NCBI GenBank assembly: GCA_963740215.1
Contig: CAVUDJ010000006.1
Span: forward strand, 226,924 to 290,923
Direction of reading: 5' to 3'
Length of the DNA stretch: 64,000 nucleotides
Source of the DNA: CAVVAL01 sp963740215
Lineage (GTDB): Bacteria; Actinomycetota; Actinomycetes; Mycobacteriales; Cryptosporangiaceae
Positions 8,981 to 18,113 of this stretch are shown here, in pieces; the first letter of the stretch is position 1, and each line of letters begins with the position of its first letter. The notes under the pieces are model-generated. The model made no database searches, was not told the origin of the DNA, and saw only the letters and a list, made by a program, of their open reading frames with translations. The position numbers and the translations under genes are program-made.

Positions 8981-9889
8981 ATGACGGAGATCCAGCGGTA
9001 CCTCGCCGAAGAGGTCGCGGAAGATCTTGCTGACGGCATCATCACGCGCAGGGAGGCGATACGCCGCTTGGGCCTGCTTGGCCTGACCGGTGCGGCGGCC
9101 ACCGGGCTTCTGACCGCCTTCGCAACCGGCGAGGCGGCTGCGGCCGACTCGGACACCTCGGCCGATCGGGGCAGGCGCACCGCATCGGAGACGACCTGGG
9201 CGCCCGTCGCCCGCGAGTCGATCACGTTCCCGGGACCCCGTGGCACACTGATGGCCGCCTGGGCACCCGCCGCTCGACCGCGCGGCGGCGCGCTCGTCAT
9301 CCACGAGAACCGCGGACTGAACGAGCACATCCGCACGGTCGCCGGCCGGCTCGCCGCCAGCGGGTACTCCGCGCTGGCGCTGGACCTCCTCTCTGAGGAG
9401 GGCGGCACCGGGTCGTTCCCCGACGAGGCCGCGGTGGCCGCCGCGCTCGCGCAAATCCCGCCCGAGCGCTTCGACGCCGACATGAAGGCGAGCGTCACCG
9501 AGCTCAAGCGTCGCGTCCCCCGCAAGAAGCTGACCGCGATCGGCTTCTGCTTCGGCGGTGCCATGGTGTGGCGCCTGCTCGCAGCCGGTGAGCCACGCCT
9601 CGCCGCCGCAGCTCCCTTCTACGGGCCGTTCCCAACTGGCGGCAACCTGCGCGGCTCGCGCGCGGCGGTGCTCGGGGTCTATGGCGGACTCGACGCACGA
9701 GTCAACGCAACCCGGCCCGCGGCAAAGGCGGCACTGGAGGCGGCCAGGCTGAAGTACGAACTCCTCACCTTCACCGAGGCCGATCACGCCTTCTTCAACG
9801 ACACCGGAGCCCGCTTCAACCCGCATGCCGCGACGGAGGTCTGGCGCCGCGCACTGAACTGGTTCGACGCCGCCGGTCATCGCCACTAG
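8981..9889 (+). CDS. Dienelactone hydrolase family protein, Tat-like N-terminus
   Basis: ATG at 8981 follows GGGAGGGG and gives 302 residues. The N-terminus has RREAIRRLGLLGLTGAAATG, which resembles a Tat (twin-arginine type) or membrane-targeting signal. The catalytic core follows: VIHENRGLNEHIRTVAGRLA, the Cys nucleophile elbow GFCFGGAMVW, the acid at YGGLDARVNA and the histidine at TEADHAFFND. This Cys-Asp-His triad identifies the dienelactone hydrolase branch of alpha/beta hydrolases. Such secreted or Tat-bearing copies are common in actinobacteria; the substrate is unknown. It is divergent from the HTH_42 gene. Confidence 0.9.
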   Translation: MTEIQRYLAEEVAEDLADGIITRREAIRRLGLLGLTGAAATGLLTAFATGEAAAADSDTSADRGRRTASETTWAPVARESITFPGPRGTLMAAWAPAARPRGGALVIHENRGLNEHIRTVAGRLAASGYSALALDLLSEEGGTGSFPDEAAVAAALAQIPPERFDADMKASVTELKRRVPRKKLTAIGFCFGGAMVWRLLAAGEPRLAAAAPFYGPFPTGGNLRGSRAAVLGVYGGLDARVNATRPAAKAALEAARLKYELLTFTEADHAFFNDTGARFNPHAATEVWRRALNWFDAAGHRH

Positions 9890-9960
9890 TGCTGGGTCAA
9901 CGGACGCGTGTCCAGTTCGGCAAGGGCCGCTCCGCTGGCGCACACGCCCGCCGGGGAAAA

Positions 9961-10020
9961 CCGGACTGTCGGGGCAGTGGTCCTGAAGCCGGGCGCAGGA
10001 TGCCGCCATTTCCCCGACAG
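9961..10020 (-). repeat. 60-bp palindromic dispersed repeat, copy 1
   Basis: Bounded by CTGTCGGGG (9966-9974) and its complement CCCCGACAG (10012-10020). Read on the minus strand it matches the element at 55132-55191 at nearly every position, including the inner GGCGG and GCGCC blocks. It is intergenic, just downstream of the dienelactone hydrolase gene. Confidence 0.85.
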
Positions 10021-10083
10021 TTGCCGGGGTCGCGGCGCTCGCGGGCGGCTCTCACCGGGCCTCACCAGGCGTCCATATTGGAT

Positions 10084-10137
10084 TAGTCGGGGAAGGTAAC
10101 GCTACGATCCGCGGCGTAGGGATACCTTCCCCGACTA
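10084..10137. repeat. Long perfect hairpin (15 + 5 bp stem)
   Basis: TAGTCGGGGAAGGTA (10084-10098) pairs perfectly with 10123-10137; after a three-base bulge CTACG (10102-10106) pairs with CGTAG (10115-10119), leaving an 8-base loop. It shares the GTCGGGG core with the flanking repeat copies but is a different element. No U-run follows, so it is not a clear intrinsic terminator. Confidence 0.8.
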
Positions 10138-10198
10138 GTCGACAATGGACGGTCTTGTCGACGCCAGCGGCCGGCACAGCACCCGTCACGGACGAAAC

Positions 10199-10256
10199 CC
10201 GGCTGTCGGGACGATGGCGCTGAAACCGGGCGCCTCATACCGCCAAACCCCGACCG
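10199..10256 (-). repeat. Palindromic dispersed repeat, diverged copy 2
   Basis: Same internal order as copies 1 and 3 (CTGTCGGG, ATGGCGCTGAAACCGGGCGC, CCGCCA, CCCCGAC) with more mismatches and weaker terminal pairing. The rest of 10260-10388 shows only a short open stretch (ATG 10269 to TGA 10400 region, starting MASVTGIEPG) that I cannot assign. Confidence 0.65.
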
Positions 10257-10388
10257 CTCATCGACACCGATGGCGTCAGTCACCGGCATTGAGCCTGGCT
10301 CCACGATCCCACCACAAGTCTCGGACCAGCACTGGCCCGGCGCCGACGGCACGAGCCTGTCCCAGCTCACCTACGACGACCGAATCGA

Positions 10389-10616
10389 CTACCCGGTCTG
10401 ACCTTCCGAACCTACGCGGTTCCGTACAAATCCGATGAAGTGTCCAGCCAGGATCGCGCCGCCCAGCGCCAGCAACGCAAAGCTGACGTATTGCCGCACG
10501 GTGTGCCTCGCGTCAGGAGGCCCGTCCCCCTGGCCGAGATCGTCAGGCGACCGGTACGTCGATAGTGGACACAAGGTCGGCAACGTCGTGGACAGCTGAC
10601 GTCCCATCTCGCGCAA
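10389..10616 (-). CDS. Possible small membrane protein
   Basis: The frame ends with HTVRQYVSFALLALGGAIL followed by AGHFIGFVRNRVG: one convincing membrane helix with a basic cytoplasmic end. The N-terminal 35 codons look non-coding, so the true start may be internal, near 10510. Short single-helix proteins of this look are frequent in actinobacteria and usually have no assigned function. The call rests only on the helix and the stop position. Confidence 0.35.
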   Translation of the reverse strand: MREMGRQLSTTLPTLCPLSTYRSPDDLGQGDGPPDARHTVRQYVSFALLALGGAILAGHFIGFVRNRVGSEGQTG

Positions 10617-10648
10617 TCAAGAGACGTGCGCAGTGGCCGTCCATCCGG

Positions 10649-11125
10649 TCATCTCTCCTCGGCTCGCGGCTCAAGGATCACCACTGCGGTCTGGGACGAG
10701 CGCAGCGCCGCATAGGCGTCCAGATTCGCGTCGATCTCGCGCCAGCGCGCCCACAGGTGGGAGCGTTCGGTGCCCACGGCGGCGCGGCCCCTCACCAGCC
10801 GCGGCCCGTCGGCGAGATCGACTCTCGCGTCCGGGTGCGCCTGGAGATTGAGCCACCAGGCGGGCTCCCCGTCACCCCAGCCGTTCATGGCCATCGTGAC
10901 GAGATTCGGGCCATCCTCGAAGTAGCCAAGAATCACGCTGCGCTGCTGGCCGCTGCGACGTCCATTCGTCGTGAGGCGCAACGCACCCCAGCGGCCCGGC
11001 CTCGGGCGCCACAATCCGATGCGGCCGCCGGTGAAGCGGTACAGGCCGCGGTGCACCGACCAGGCGAGGCGGATGAACCAGCGCGGCGGAAGCCGCGGGG
11101 ACCTCGATTCGCGTTCGTCCGGCAT
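10649..11125 (-). CDS. Nitroreductase/quinone reductase family protein (deazaflavin-dependent, DUF385)
   Basis: Start at 11125 (MPDERESRSPRLPPRW) follows a GAGGGG site. The core contains LRLTTNGRRSGQQRSVILGY, the phosphate/F420-binding segment of the split beta-barrel family, then PNLVTMAMNGWGDGEPAWW and LNLQAHPDARVDL, all in the order known for Ddn-like F420H2-dependent reductases. About 158 residues is the usual size. Members reduce quinones or nitroaromatics with F420H2; the exact substrate is unknown. It is upstream of and co-directional with nothing obvious; gadB lies 120 bases to the right on the same strand. Confidence 0.88.
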   Translation of the reverse strand: MPDERESRSPRLPPRWFIRLAWSVHRGLYRFTGGRIGLWRPRPGRWGALRLTTNGRRSGQQRSVILGYFEDGPNLVTMAMNGWGDGEPAWWLNLQAHPDARVDLADGPRLVRGRAAVGTERSHLWARWREIDANLDAYAALRSSQTAVVILEPRAEER

Positions 11126-11244
11126 AGCGCACCCCTCGCCCATGTTAGGCGTGCATCGCAACGGCTTGCCCATTAGCCGCTACGGGCGCGGCCATCGCGG
11201 TCAACCGACGGCAGACCATGAGGGTCCGCCGCCGGCCGAGCCCA

Positions 11245-12633
11245 CTAGTGACGGAAACTGGAGGCGGCGGCGCCGTCGTCCGTCGGCGCCACCTGCCGCT
11301 GCAGGCGCGGCAGGTACCGCTTCAGGTCCTCGAGCAGCATGTCGGCCAGGTCGTCGGTGAAGCCACGCCGGACGACGACCCGCAGGGCGGCGAGGTCCTC
11401 ACGGTTCTTCGGGAACGTGTAGGCGGGCACCTGCCAGCCGCGCTCGCGCATGGCGTTGGACACGTCGAAAACGGTGAAGTTCGTGACGTCATCGCGGAGC
11501 TTGAACGCGAACACCGGCAGCTCGTCGCCCTTGGTCAGCAGCTCGAACGGTCCGAGCTCGGCGATCCGGGCGGACAGCCGCGTCGCCACGTCGCGCGAGT
11601 AGCCGTGCACACGGCGGTAGCCAGCGAAGCCGAGGCGCAGGAAGTTGTAGTACTGGGCCACGACCTGGGCGCCCGGCCGGGAGAAGTTGAGTGCGAACGT
11701 CGGCATGGAGTCGCCGAGGTAATTGACCCAGAAGATCAGGTCCCCGGGCAGCGCGCCAGCGTCCCGCCACACGATCCAGCCGACTCCGGGGTAGACCAGC
11801 CCGTACTTGTGCCCGGACGCGTTGATGGAGGCCACCCGCGGCAACCTGAAGTCCCAGACAAGCTCCGGGTCGACGAACGGTGCGACGAAGGCGCCGGACG
11901 CGCCGTCGACGTGGACGGGAACGTCGATGCCGGTCTCGGCCTGGAAGGCGTCAAGCGCGTCGCAGATCTCCCGCACCGGCTCGTAAGAGCCGTCGAACGT
12001 CGACCCGAGAACGGCCACGACGCCGATGGTGTTCTCGTCGCACAGCTTCACGGCCTCCGCCGCGTTCAGGTGGAAGCGGTCGCCGTCCATCGGGACCAGG
12101 CGCATCTCGACGTCCCAGTAGTTCGCGAACTTCTCCCAGCAGACCTGGACGTTGATACCCATCACGAGGTTGGGTCGGGCGGCCGGCTCACCGGCGGCCT
12201 GCCGCCGGTGCTGCCAGCGACGCTTGAGCGCCAGCCCGCCGAGCATCGCGGCCTCGCTGGACCCGGTCGTCGAGCAGCCGGTGGCCTCGTTGGCATCCGG
12301 CGCGTGCCAGAGGTGGCTTAGCATCGCTACGCAGCGCGCTTCGAGCTCCGCGGTCTGGGGGTACTCGTCCTTGTCGATCATGTTCTTGCCCAGACACTCG
12401 GCCATGAGCCTCTCGGCCTGCGGCTCCATCCACGTGGTGACGAACGTAGCCACGTTCAGCCGCGCGTTGCCATCGAGCATCAGCTCGTCGTGGATGATCT
12501 CGTAGGCCACGTCCCGCGGGAGCTCTCCGTCAGGGATCCGGTCCCGAGGAACCGTCAGGCCCTCAAGGCCGAAGATCGGCGTCACGCCCAGCTCGCTGGT
12601 CACGGGCTGCGCGGCGTCGGGGTGCTTGAGCAT
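11245..12633 (-). CDS. gadB: Glutamate decarboxylase
   Basis: 462 residues, the full length of bacterial GAD. Seen are the PLP-fold motifs CSTTGSSEAAMLGGLALKRR, HVDGASGAFVAPFVDPEL (PLP-stacking and Asp), and SINASGHKYGLVYPG, where the Lys of HKYG forms the Schiff base. N-terminal IHDELMLDGNARLNVATF is the GAD-specific substrate loop. The enzyme converts glutamate plus a proton to GABA and CO2, used in acid tolerance or GABA metabolism. No glutamate/GABA antiporter is adjacent; the next gene on the same strand (12654-13326) is a YrhK-like membrane protein 20 bases upstream of the gadB start, so the two may be co-transcribed. Confidence 0.95.
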   Translation of the reverse strand: MLKHPDAAQPVTSELGVTPIFGLEGLTVPRDRIPDGELPRDVAYEIIHDELMLDGNARLNVATFVTTWMEPQAERLMAECLGKNMIDKDEYPQTAELEARCVAMLSHLWHAPDANEATGCSTTGSSEAAMLGGLALKRRWQHRRQAAGEPAARPNLVMGINVQVCWEKFANYWDVEMRLVPMDGDRFHLNAAEAVKLCDENTIGVVAVLGSTFDGSYEPVREICDALDAFQAETGIDVPVHVDGASGAFVAPFVDPELVWDFRLPRVASINASGHKYGLVYPGVGWIVWRDAGALPGDLIFWVNYLGDSMPTFALNFSRPGAQVVAQYYNFLRLGFAGYRRVHGYSRDVATRLSARIAELGPFELLTKGDELPVFAFKLRDDVTNFTVFDVSNAMRERGWQVPAYTFPKNREDLAALRVVVRRGFTDDLADMLLEDLKRYLPRLQRQVAPTDDGAAASSFRH

Positions 12634-12653
12634 AATGGGTCTCCTCCGGTCGC

Positions 12654-13326
12654 TCAGTGATCAGTCACGAGTGGCGTGCCGTCGGCCGTCTCATCCGCGG
12701 CGAACCCGGGACGCCGCAGCGTTCCGACCGCGCACGCCAGGAAGCAGGCAGCGCCTGCGCAGGTGTTCCAGTTGGCCGCCGCCTGGTCGACCATCGAGCC
12801 GCTGGGCGGCACGACGTAGCCGGCGACTGCGGACGCGCCGAAGAAGACGCAGCCGAGCAGGTTCACAGCGGCCTGCCACCAGCCCGCCGTCCCTCTCGCC
12901 GGCCACCAGCCACGGCGTTCGGAGGCCCGATAGGCGATCACGCCGGACACGAGGAAACAGATCGAGCCGAGCGCGTCCGGGCGCCACACCAGCCGGTCGT
13001 AGTCGGGGTCGTCGAGAACCGTCCACATGGCGAGGAAGGTCGACACGTTGAAAAACAGCGTGCCGGCGAGCTGGACGGCCGCCGCCAACCAGGCGCCCAG
13101 GCCCACCGGGCCATCGTAGCGCCGGGGCGAGGCGAGCCATGTCTGCAGGGCACCGCCCGTCGTGAACAGCAGTGAGCCGACGAAGAAGGTCAGCGCGTCG
13201 GCCTGCGGCCCGACCCTCGACGTAGCCCGGAAACGGCCCGACGAGGAAGCACGCCGAGCCGAGAGCGAACGACCAGGCCATCACCCGCTCGCGCGACCTG
13301 TCACCGCCCGATGTCCGGTCAGCCAC
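12654..13326 (-). pseudogene. YrhK-like multi-pass membrane protein, frameshifted
   Basis: A first frame (GTG 13324-13326, then MAWSFALGSACFLVGPFPGY) and a second (VGPQADALTFFVGSLLFTTG through to the stop at 12654) join near 13217 after one base change. Together they give about 224 residues with hydrophobic pairs typical of the YrhK domain, where F-x-x-G-S-x-L-F repeats occur: ALTFFVGSLLFTTGGALQTW, LAGTLFFNVSTFLAMW, LGSICFLVSGVIAYRA and LLGCVFFGASAVAGYV. Function is unknown. It lies immediately upstream of gadB on the same strand, so a role tied to acid or GABA stress is possible but only by position. Confidence 0.7.
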
Positions 13327-13499
13327 GATCGCAGGGTAGGCACCCGGCGACCGCTCGGCGTCACTCTCCGCGGACGAGCCGAACCGCCGATCCCCCAGAG
13401 TCGTCCCAACGGGGCGCCGACGACGACGGTTCGACGACGAGAACGGTGCCCGGGGAGGACCACGGCTGGATCGCACATCGGCTACGCGTGTTCAGGCGA

Positions 13500-13872
13500 C
13501 ACCCGGACTCAAGAGCACAAGGTCAAGCAGGATCGCAAACGCGAGCGCGCTAGTTCGAAGTGGGAAGAGAACGGACTCGTATTCTCGTCGCGCGCTGGCA
13601 AGGAGCGTGACTCTGGCAACCTCCGCCGGGCTCTGCGCCTGGCGCTCACGGCAGCCGGACTCTCGGCGGACTGGACACCGCGCGAGATGCGGCACAGCTT
13701 CGTGTCGATCATGTCGGCCAGCGGAGCACCGGTCGAACTGATCGCGAAGCTGGTTGGTCACTCGACCATCAACACGACCGAGCGGGTGTACCGGACGGAG
13801 CTGCGGCCGGTGATCACCGAGGGCGCCGAGGTCATGGGCAACATGCCCGGCGACCAGGCCACATCGGCCTGA
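13500..13872 (+). pseudogene. Tyrosine integrase C-terminal fragment
   Basis: Only the catalytic end is present: WTPREMRHSFVSIMSASG (the R-H-x-x-x box), IAKLVGHSTINTTERVYRTE (second His and the nucleophile Tyr in VYR). The upstream part of the open frame is unrelated sequence and there is no SAM-like N-terminal domain. It is the scar of a site-specific element separate from the intact integrase at 49118. No tRNA or att repeat is visible beside it. Confidence 0.8.
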
Positions 13873-13910
13873 CCTGGGCAGCACCGGACCGTCTCGGGCA
13901 TGATGCCCAC

Positions 13911-14315
13911 ATGAACACACAGAACGCCATCGGCCTGATACTCGCCGTGCTCGGCGGGACTTTGGAACTGGTTGGCGTCGCGATCATTGCGGTATCCGTG
14001 CTGCGGGCCTTCCGCTGGGCAGACGATCGCGTGCGCGTGCTTCGGACCACGCTCGCCGAGTATCAGCAGACGATGAACGGCCTTGCCGACAACGACTCCG
14101 CCGGCCATAAGGCGGCGCGTGATGCGCTGGAGGCCTCACGCAGGGTGGCTGGCCTCCAGCCGGACACCATCCACGACGACATCATGTACCTCAGGACATG
14201 GATGACTCACGCCATCGCAGCAAACGGCCGGGCTGGACTGTGGGCCACTGCCGGGCTAATCGGGGCCGGAATAGTCCTGAGCGCTGCAGGCTCAGTCGTG
14301 AGCGCCTTCGGGTAA
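13911..14315 (+). CDS. Two-helix membrane protein of unknown function
   Basis: 134 residues: an N-terminal membrane helix (GLILAVLGGTLELVGVAIIA), a helical soluble middle with DNDSAGHKAARDALEASRRV and RTWMTHAIAANGRAG, and a C-terminal helix (LWATAGLIGAGIVLSAAGSV). This in-out-in hairpin layout is common in small phage- or island-linked proteins. No family is recognised. It follows the integrase fragment by 38 bases, so it may be a leftover cargo gene of the same lost element. Confidence 0.7.
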   Translation: MNTQNAIGLILAVLGGTLELVGVAIIAVSVLRAFRWADDRVRVLRTTLAEYQQTMNGLADNDSAGHKAARDALEASRRVAGLQPDTIHDDIMYLRTWMTHAIAANGRAGLWATAGLIGAGIVLSAAGSVVSAFG

Positions 14316-14407
14316 CCATCCGACCTGCCACACGTCGCACCAAGACCGGTACGCGGCCTCCTAGGCGGAAATGGCCCCGCTCCGACATCTTGGGTTCTAG
14401 GAGTGGT

Positions 14408-14437
14408 AGCAACACCTGATTCCCTTCAGGAGTTGCT
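14408..14437. repeat. Hairpin at left edge of the IS30 remnant
   Basis: AGCAACACCTGA pairs with TCAGGAGTTGCT across a 6-base loop, with one mismatch. It lies just before the IS30-like reading frame and may be part of the old element end. Confidence 0.5.
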
Positions 14438-14474
14438 GCGCCCAAGCCTCGACGACCTCGCAAGCCACCCGGTC

Positions 14475-14795
14475 CCGGACCGCAGACAGCCAAGCGCGAT
14501 CTCTACCTTCAGCTCATGGCACAGGGCATGAACAACTCGGCCGCGTGCCGGGCCGCCGGGATCAATCGGCGGACCGGCACCCGGCGGCGTTACGGCCGCA
14601 CCGTCATCAACCGGGCCGGGCAGCCACGCCGGCAAGTCGGTCCGGGTGATCGCGGCACAGCTGAGCCGTGCCCCGTCCACGATCAGCCGAGAGATCAACC
14701 GCAACCGGGACCTGGCGTCGGGCATCTACCACCCGTTCACCGCACAACGGCAGGCGGTCGCCCGCAGACCACGACCGAGGGTCGGAGCGCAGGCG
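14475..14795 (+). mobile_element. IS30-family transposase N-terminal remnant
   Basis: Two frames carry pieces of the IS30 N-terminus: LYLQLMAQGMNNSAACRAAG with INRRTGTRRRYGR, and IAAQLSRAPSTISREINRNR with IYHPFTAQRQAVARRPRP. The latter is the HTH of IS30 transposases. A frame change separates them near 14630 and the catalytic DDE domain is absent, so the element is dead. It lies next to the decayed LRV-like gene. Confidence 0.75.
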
Positions 14796-14812
14796 TGCCG
14801 CCTGTGGCCGCC

Positions 14813-16150
14813 TCAGTCCTCCTCGGCCGGCAGTTGGTCGGGTGACCACTGACCCAGGTACACGGCCGGTTTGCCCTCGACGACCTCGTCGGCGAGCGTG
14901 GCCGCGTCGGCGAGGACGCGGTGCATGACCGACACCGGCAGGTGTGGGTTGGCGGCGGCTGCTTCCGCCGTCAGCGGGTCGTCGAACAGTTCGAGCACCC
15001 GGCTGGGTGACAGTCGTGGGTCACCGGCCGTCCGCTGCCGCACCATCGGATGCGGGTCGTGGCTGAGCCGGTCGATGAGTTCCGGTGCTGCCGTGGGATC
15101 GAGGGCCGCCAGCGCTCGGGCCTGGGGGGTTGGGCGAGCCGGCCAGCCGGGCCAGCCCGGTGCGCTGGAGGCTGGGGTGGTCCAGCAGTCGGCCTCGGGT
15201 CATGGCCTCCAGGTAGGTGTTGAGCACCGTCTCGGACGGCACGTCCAGATGGTTCTCGCACAACAGGAGCCGTACTGCGAAGTCGTCGTCGGTGGCGAGT
15301 GCCGCGATGAGGTCGGTAGTCAGGTGGGGGTTGCAGGCGGCACTGCGGCGTAGACCGATGTGCGCCGAGAACACGCAGCGGCGTGGGTCTCTGGGTCGCG
15401 GGTGTCGGTCGCCCAGCCGACAGGCCGGATCCGATCGTCGCGTCCGACGTGGTAGTCAATCGCCGCGCGCTGCTCCTCGCTCAGCTCGGGGCGCATCGAC
15501 ACGGTCAGCCGGACCGCGGGCGACGGATCCACGGCCAGTCGGGCGACAAGGTCAGCGGGCAACCTGGGATCGGCCGCGGCGACAGCGCGCGTCCATTCGT
15601 CGCCGCCGACCTGCGCCTCGGCCTGTCGCCTGTCCAGTGGCGGCTCGTCGGCCGGCGCCGGTGGTAACCGGCCGGCCACAGCCGGGCGCGTAGGTCCGGC
15701 GGCAACCATGGATAGTCGAACATGATCAGTTCCAGCTTCGGGTTCCGTTCGAGCAGCCGCTCGTACGCCCAGGTGGGTAATGCCGGCTGCGGTGTCCACG
15801 TCCATGCGACGAAGCAGTCCGGCCCTTCGGCGAGCGCGCGAAGCACACGGGGTGCTGGATCCTCAACCAGCCTGGCCCGCTGCTCGGGCCTGACATATGC
15901 CGCTTGGGCCAACAGTTCTCGCACCTTGCCGTCGGGATGGCCGACCACCGCCTCGAACTGCGCGCCGGTCCACTCCTTGCGGTAGGTCAGGGGCCAACTC
16001 GCCTCCTTCAGCTGCTCGTCGACAAGCCGCCGCAACAGCCCGGCGGGGATGCTGGGCCAGGCCGCGCAGCCGGGCCCGGGCGGGCTTGTTGTGGCGGGCG
16101 AGAAACGCGTCATTGACGTACAGCGGGACCTCCCGGATCGGTTGTCAAAC
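14813..16150 (-). pseudogene. Decayed leucine-rich-variant-like repeat protein (about four frameshifts)
   Basis: Minus-strand coding sense continues from about 16150 to the stop at 14813 but must change frame near 16060, 15660, 15380 and 15130. The pieces read as one helical repeat protein: YVNDAFLARHNKPARARLRG; YRKEWTGAQFEAVVGHPDGK; LPADLVARLAVDPSPAVRLT; NPHLTTDLIAALATDDDFAV; SPSRVLELFDDPLTAEAAAA. The recurring pattern leu-x-x-leu-x-x-Asp-Pro/Asn-Pro-x-val-R is that of LRV (leucine-rich variant) repeats. Such proteins may mediate protein binding; no function is known for this one. Four breaks make it the clearest pseudogene in the left arm unless sequence errors cluster here. Confidence 0.7.
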
Positions 16151-16474
16151 CAGCGAGAAGCCACAGTAGGCAAAGAACGTGCAGCTCAACCGAGCCGAAT
16201 GACCGAGTGACCCAGGCCGTTGCCGACGGTAGGCTGGTGTTGGTTGCCATCGGCTCCGCTACAACTGTTGCGCGGTGGGAATCCGCGTGTCGTACCCACT
16301 GTCGCCGAGTTCCGCAGGGTTAGCGTCCGGAACTGCCACGCGACCCGAGACAGCACCAGTGTGAGGGACGACTTCGCGTCCAACCCCAAGATCAGATGCA
16401 CTGTCCTGTCGCAGGCAGCGCGCACAATTCTGCCGATGTGCGTGCGTTCCACACGTCGAGGTCAGAGGCGCAGA

Positions 16475-17224
16475 ATGCGACGTATGGAGAGGACGTCGGA
16501 AGTGCGCATTCAGAGCGAGCAGGGAATCATGCCGGCGTACTGCGCGGTACCGACGACACCGCCGCCGTGGCCCGGTGTCGTGGTGATCCATGACTTCACC
16601 GGCATGAGCCATGACCTTCGGGCGCAGGCTGACTGGCTGGCAGACGAGGGCTTTCTCGCCGTGGCCCCGGACCTATACCACTGGGGGAGCCGGTTGAGTT
16701 GTCTGCGCACGATAATGCGTGACATCGGCGCACGTAGGGGAAGGACGTTCGACGACATCGAGGGTGCACGACGCTGGCTCAGCGAGCACGACGGTTGCAC
16801 GGGAGGCATCGGAGTGATCGGGTTTTGCATGGGTGGTGGCTACGCGTTGGCTCTGGCGCCGGGCCGAGGCTTCTCGGCGTCGAGCGTCAACTACGGCGGA
16901 TGTCCCTCTGACGCCCAGGAATGGCTGCCCGGAGCTTGCCCCATCGTCGGGAGCTTCGGCGGTGCCGACGGGTCACCCCTTGGGCGACGTGCCGGGCAGC
17001 GACTCGGCCGGCTGCTCACCGAGTTGGAAGTACCGCACGACGTGAAGATCTATCCGGGGGTCGGTCACGGTTTCATGAACGACCATGACCCTGCGGATGC
17101 CACCCTCTTGCTGCGGTTCCTGGCTCGCATCTCCGGCACGAAGTACGACGAGGAGGCCACCCGAGATGCCCGACGCCGCATCACCGCGTTCTTCAACACG
17201 CATCTGAGGGGAACGGCTGACTGA
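16475..17224 (+). CDS. Dienelactone hydrolase family protein
   Basis: ATG at 16475 (AGAGG upstream) or 16484 gives about 247-250 residues. The alpha/beta core shows PGVVVIHDFTGMSHDLRAQA, the Cys elbow GFCMGGGYALALAPG, an acid region SFGGADGSPLG and the histidine in PGVGHGFMNDHD, the expected Cys-Asp-His order. Dienelactone hydrolases open lactones in aromatic degradation, although most actinobacterial copies are general carboxylic ester hydrolases. No tocopherol or chlorocatechol genes are near. The SRPBCC gene follows on the same strand after 212 bases in which I see no gene. Confidence 0.88.
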   Translation: MRRMERTSEVRIQSEQGIMPAYCAVPTTPPPWPGVVVIHDFTGMSHDLRAQADWLADEGFLAVAPDLYHWGSRLSCLRTIMRDIGARRGRTFDDIEGARRWLSEHDGCTGGIGVIGFCMGGGYALALAPGRGFSASSVNYGGCPSDAQEWLPGACPIVGSFGGADGSPLGRRAGQRLGRLLTELEVPHDVKIYPGVGHGFMNDHDPADATLLLRFLARISGTKYDEEATRDARRRITAFFNTHLRGTAD

Positions 17225-17436
17225 GGACGCCATAGATACGAGCGCTTCCTCATCCGCCGCGATGAACGCGCTGAACGGGATCTTTGCGCTTCACCCCTGT
17301 CGGTACGTGACTCCCGGACAGTGCACGCGCCACGCGACCGCTTGGCCAGTGCCGACCAACGGCCCTGTTCCGTCCGCGGTTTCCCGTGCCACGCTCGAGG
17401 GCGGGCGGGCCGCAGCGCCCGGGAAGGGGCACCGCA

Positions 17437-17877
17437 ATGACCCACATCGCAGGAGCGGTCACCATCGACGCGCCGGTCGACGAGGTGTTCGACATGGTCG
17501 CCGACGAGCGAAACGAGCCGAAGTACAACCCTCGGATCGTCCGTGCCGAAAAGGTGAGCGAGGGACCGGTCGGCGCCGGCGCCCGATTCGTAGCCGAGCC
17601 GAAGAGCACGGGCGCGAAGGGCGAGATGACCCTGACGATCGTGGAGTACGACAGACCGCACCGTCTCCACAACGTCGTGCGCTCGTCGTACATGCAGGTC
17701 GACGGCACGCTGACCTTCGAGGAGGTCGACGGCGGTACGCGCCTGAGGTGGGACTGGGATATGGGTCTGGTCGGACCGATGCGGATGCTGTCCCCGGTGC
17801 TTGCCCTCATCGGCCCCACTTGGGAGCGCCGGAACTGGGTGGGCCTCAAGGAGTACATGGAGTCCGGCCGCCGCTGA
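17437..17877 (+). CDS. SRPBCC (START/Bet v1-like) lipid- or polyketide-binding protein
   Basis: ATG at 17437 follows GGAAGGGG. The 146 residues have the SRPBCC pattern: IDAPVDEVFDMVADERNEPK at the first strand and helix, YNPRIVRAEKVSEGPVGAG, a central RWDWDMGLVGPMRML and a C-terminal amphipathic helix RRNWVGLKEYMES. The fold has a deep hydrophobic cavity; members bind ligands or act as cyclases, or as chaperones for small molecules. The partner cannot be told here. Confidence 0.88.
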   Translation: MTHIAGAVTIDAPVDEVFDMVADERNEPKYNPRIVRAEKVSEGPVGAGARFVAEPKSTGAKGEMTLTIVEYDRPHRLHNVVRSSYMQVDGTLTFEEVDGGTRLRWDWDMGLVGPMRMLSPVLALIGPTWERRNWVGLKEYMESGRR

Positions 17878-18113
17878 GCAGTCCCGCTCCAGCGGACGAG
17901 ACGCCCGTCCCCCGTACTTGGCGTCGCCCGACCGACCTGTGAACGCACGCATCTGCCGCCGAGCGGGCGCTCCTGCCGAGTTGAGCGCGTCGTAGGTTCA
18001 ACCCGGCTGGCGCTCCAAACCCAGTTCGGCGACGAAGGCGGAGAAGGTCTCATCGGCTACTCGCCAGCCGCAGGTTTCCGGTTGACGGACACACCCCTAG
18101 CTAGCCGCTCGGT

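Noticed and set aside
10084..10137. The strong hairpin as an intrinsic terminator
   Set aside because: No U-run on either side, and it sits between two repeat elements with no gene ending close to it.
10269..10400. Short plus-strand ORF starting MASVTGIEPG
   Set aside because: Forty-three codons only, no ribosome site, and it overlaps the decayed repeat copy; no family recognised.
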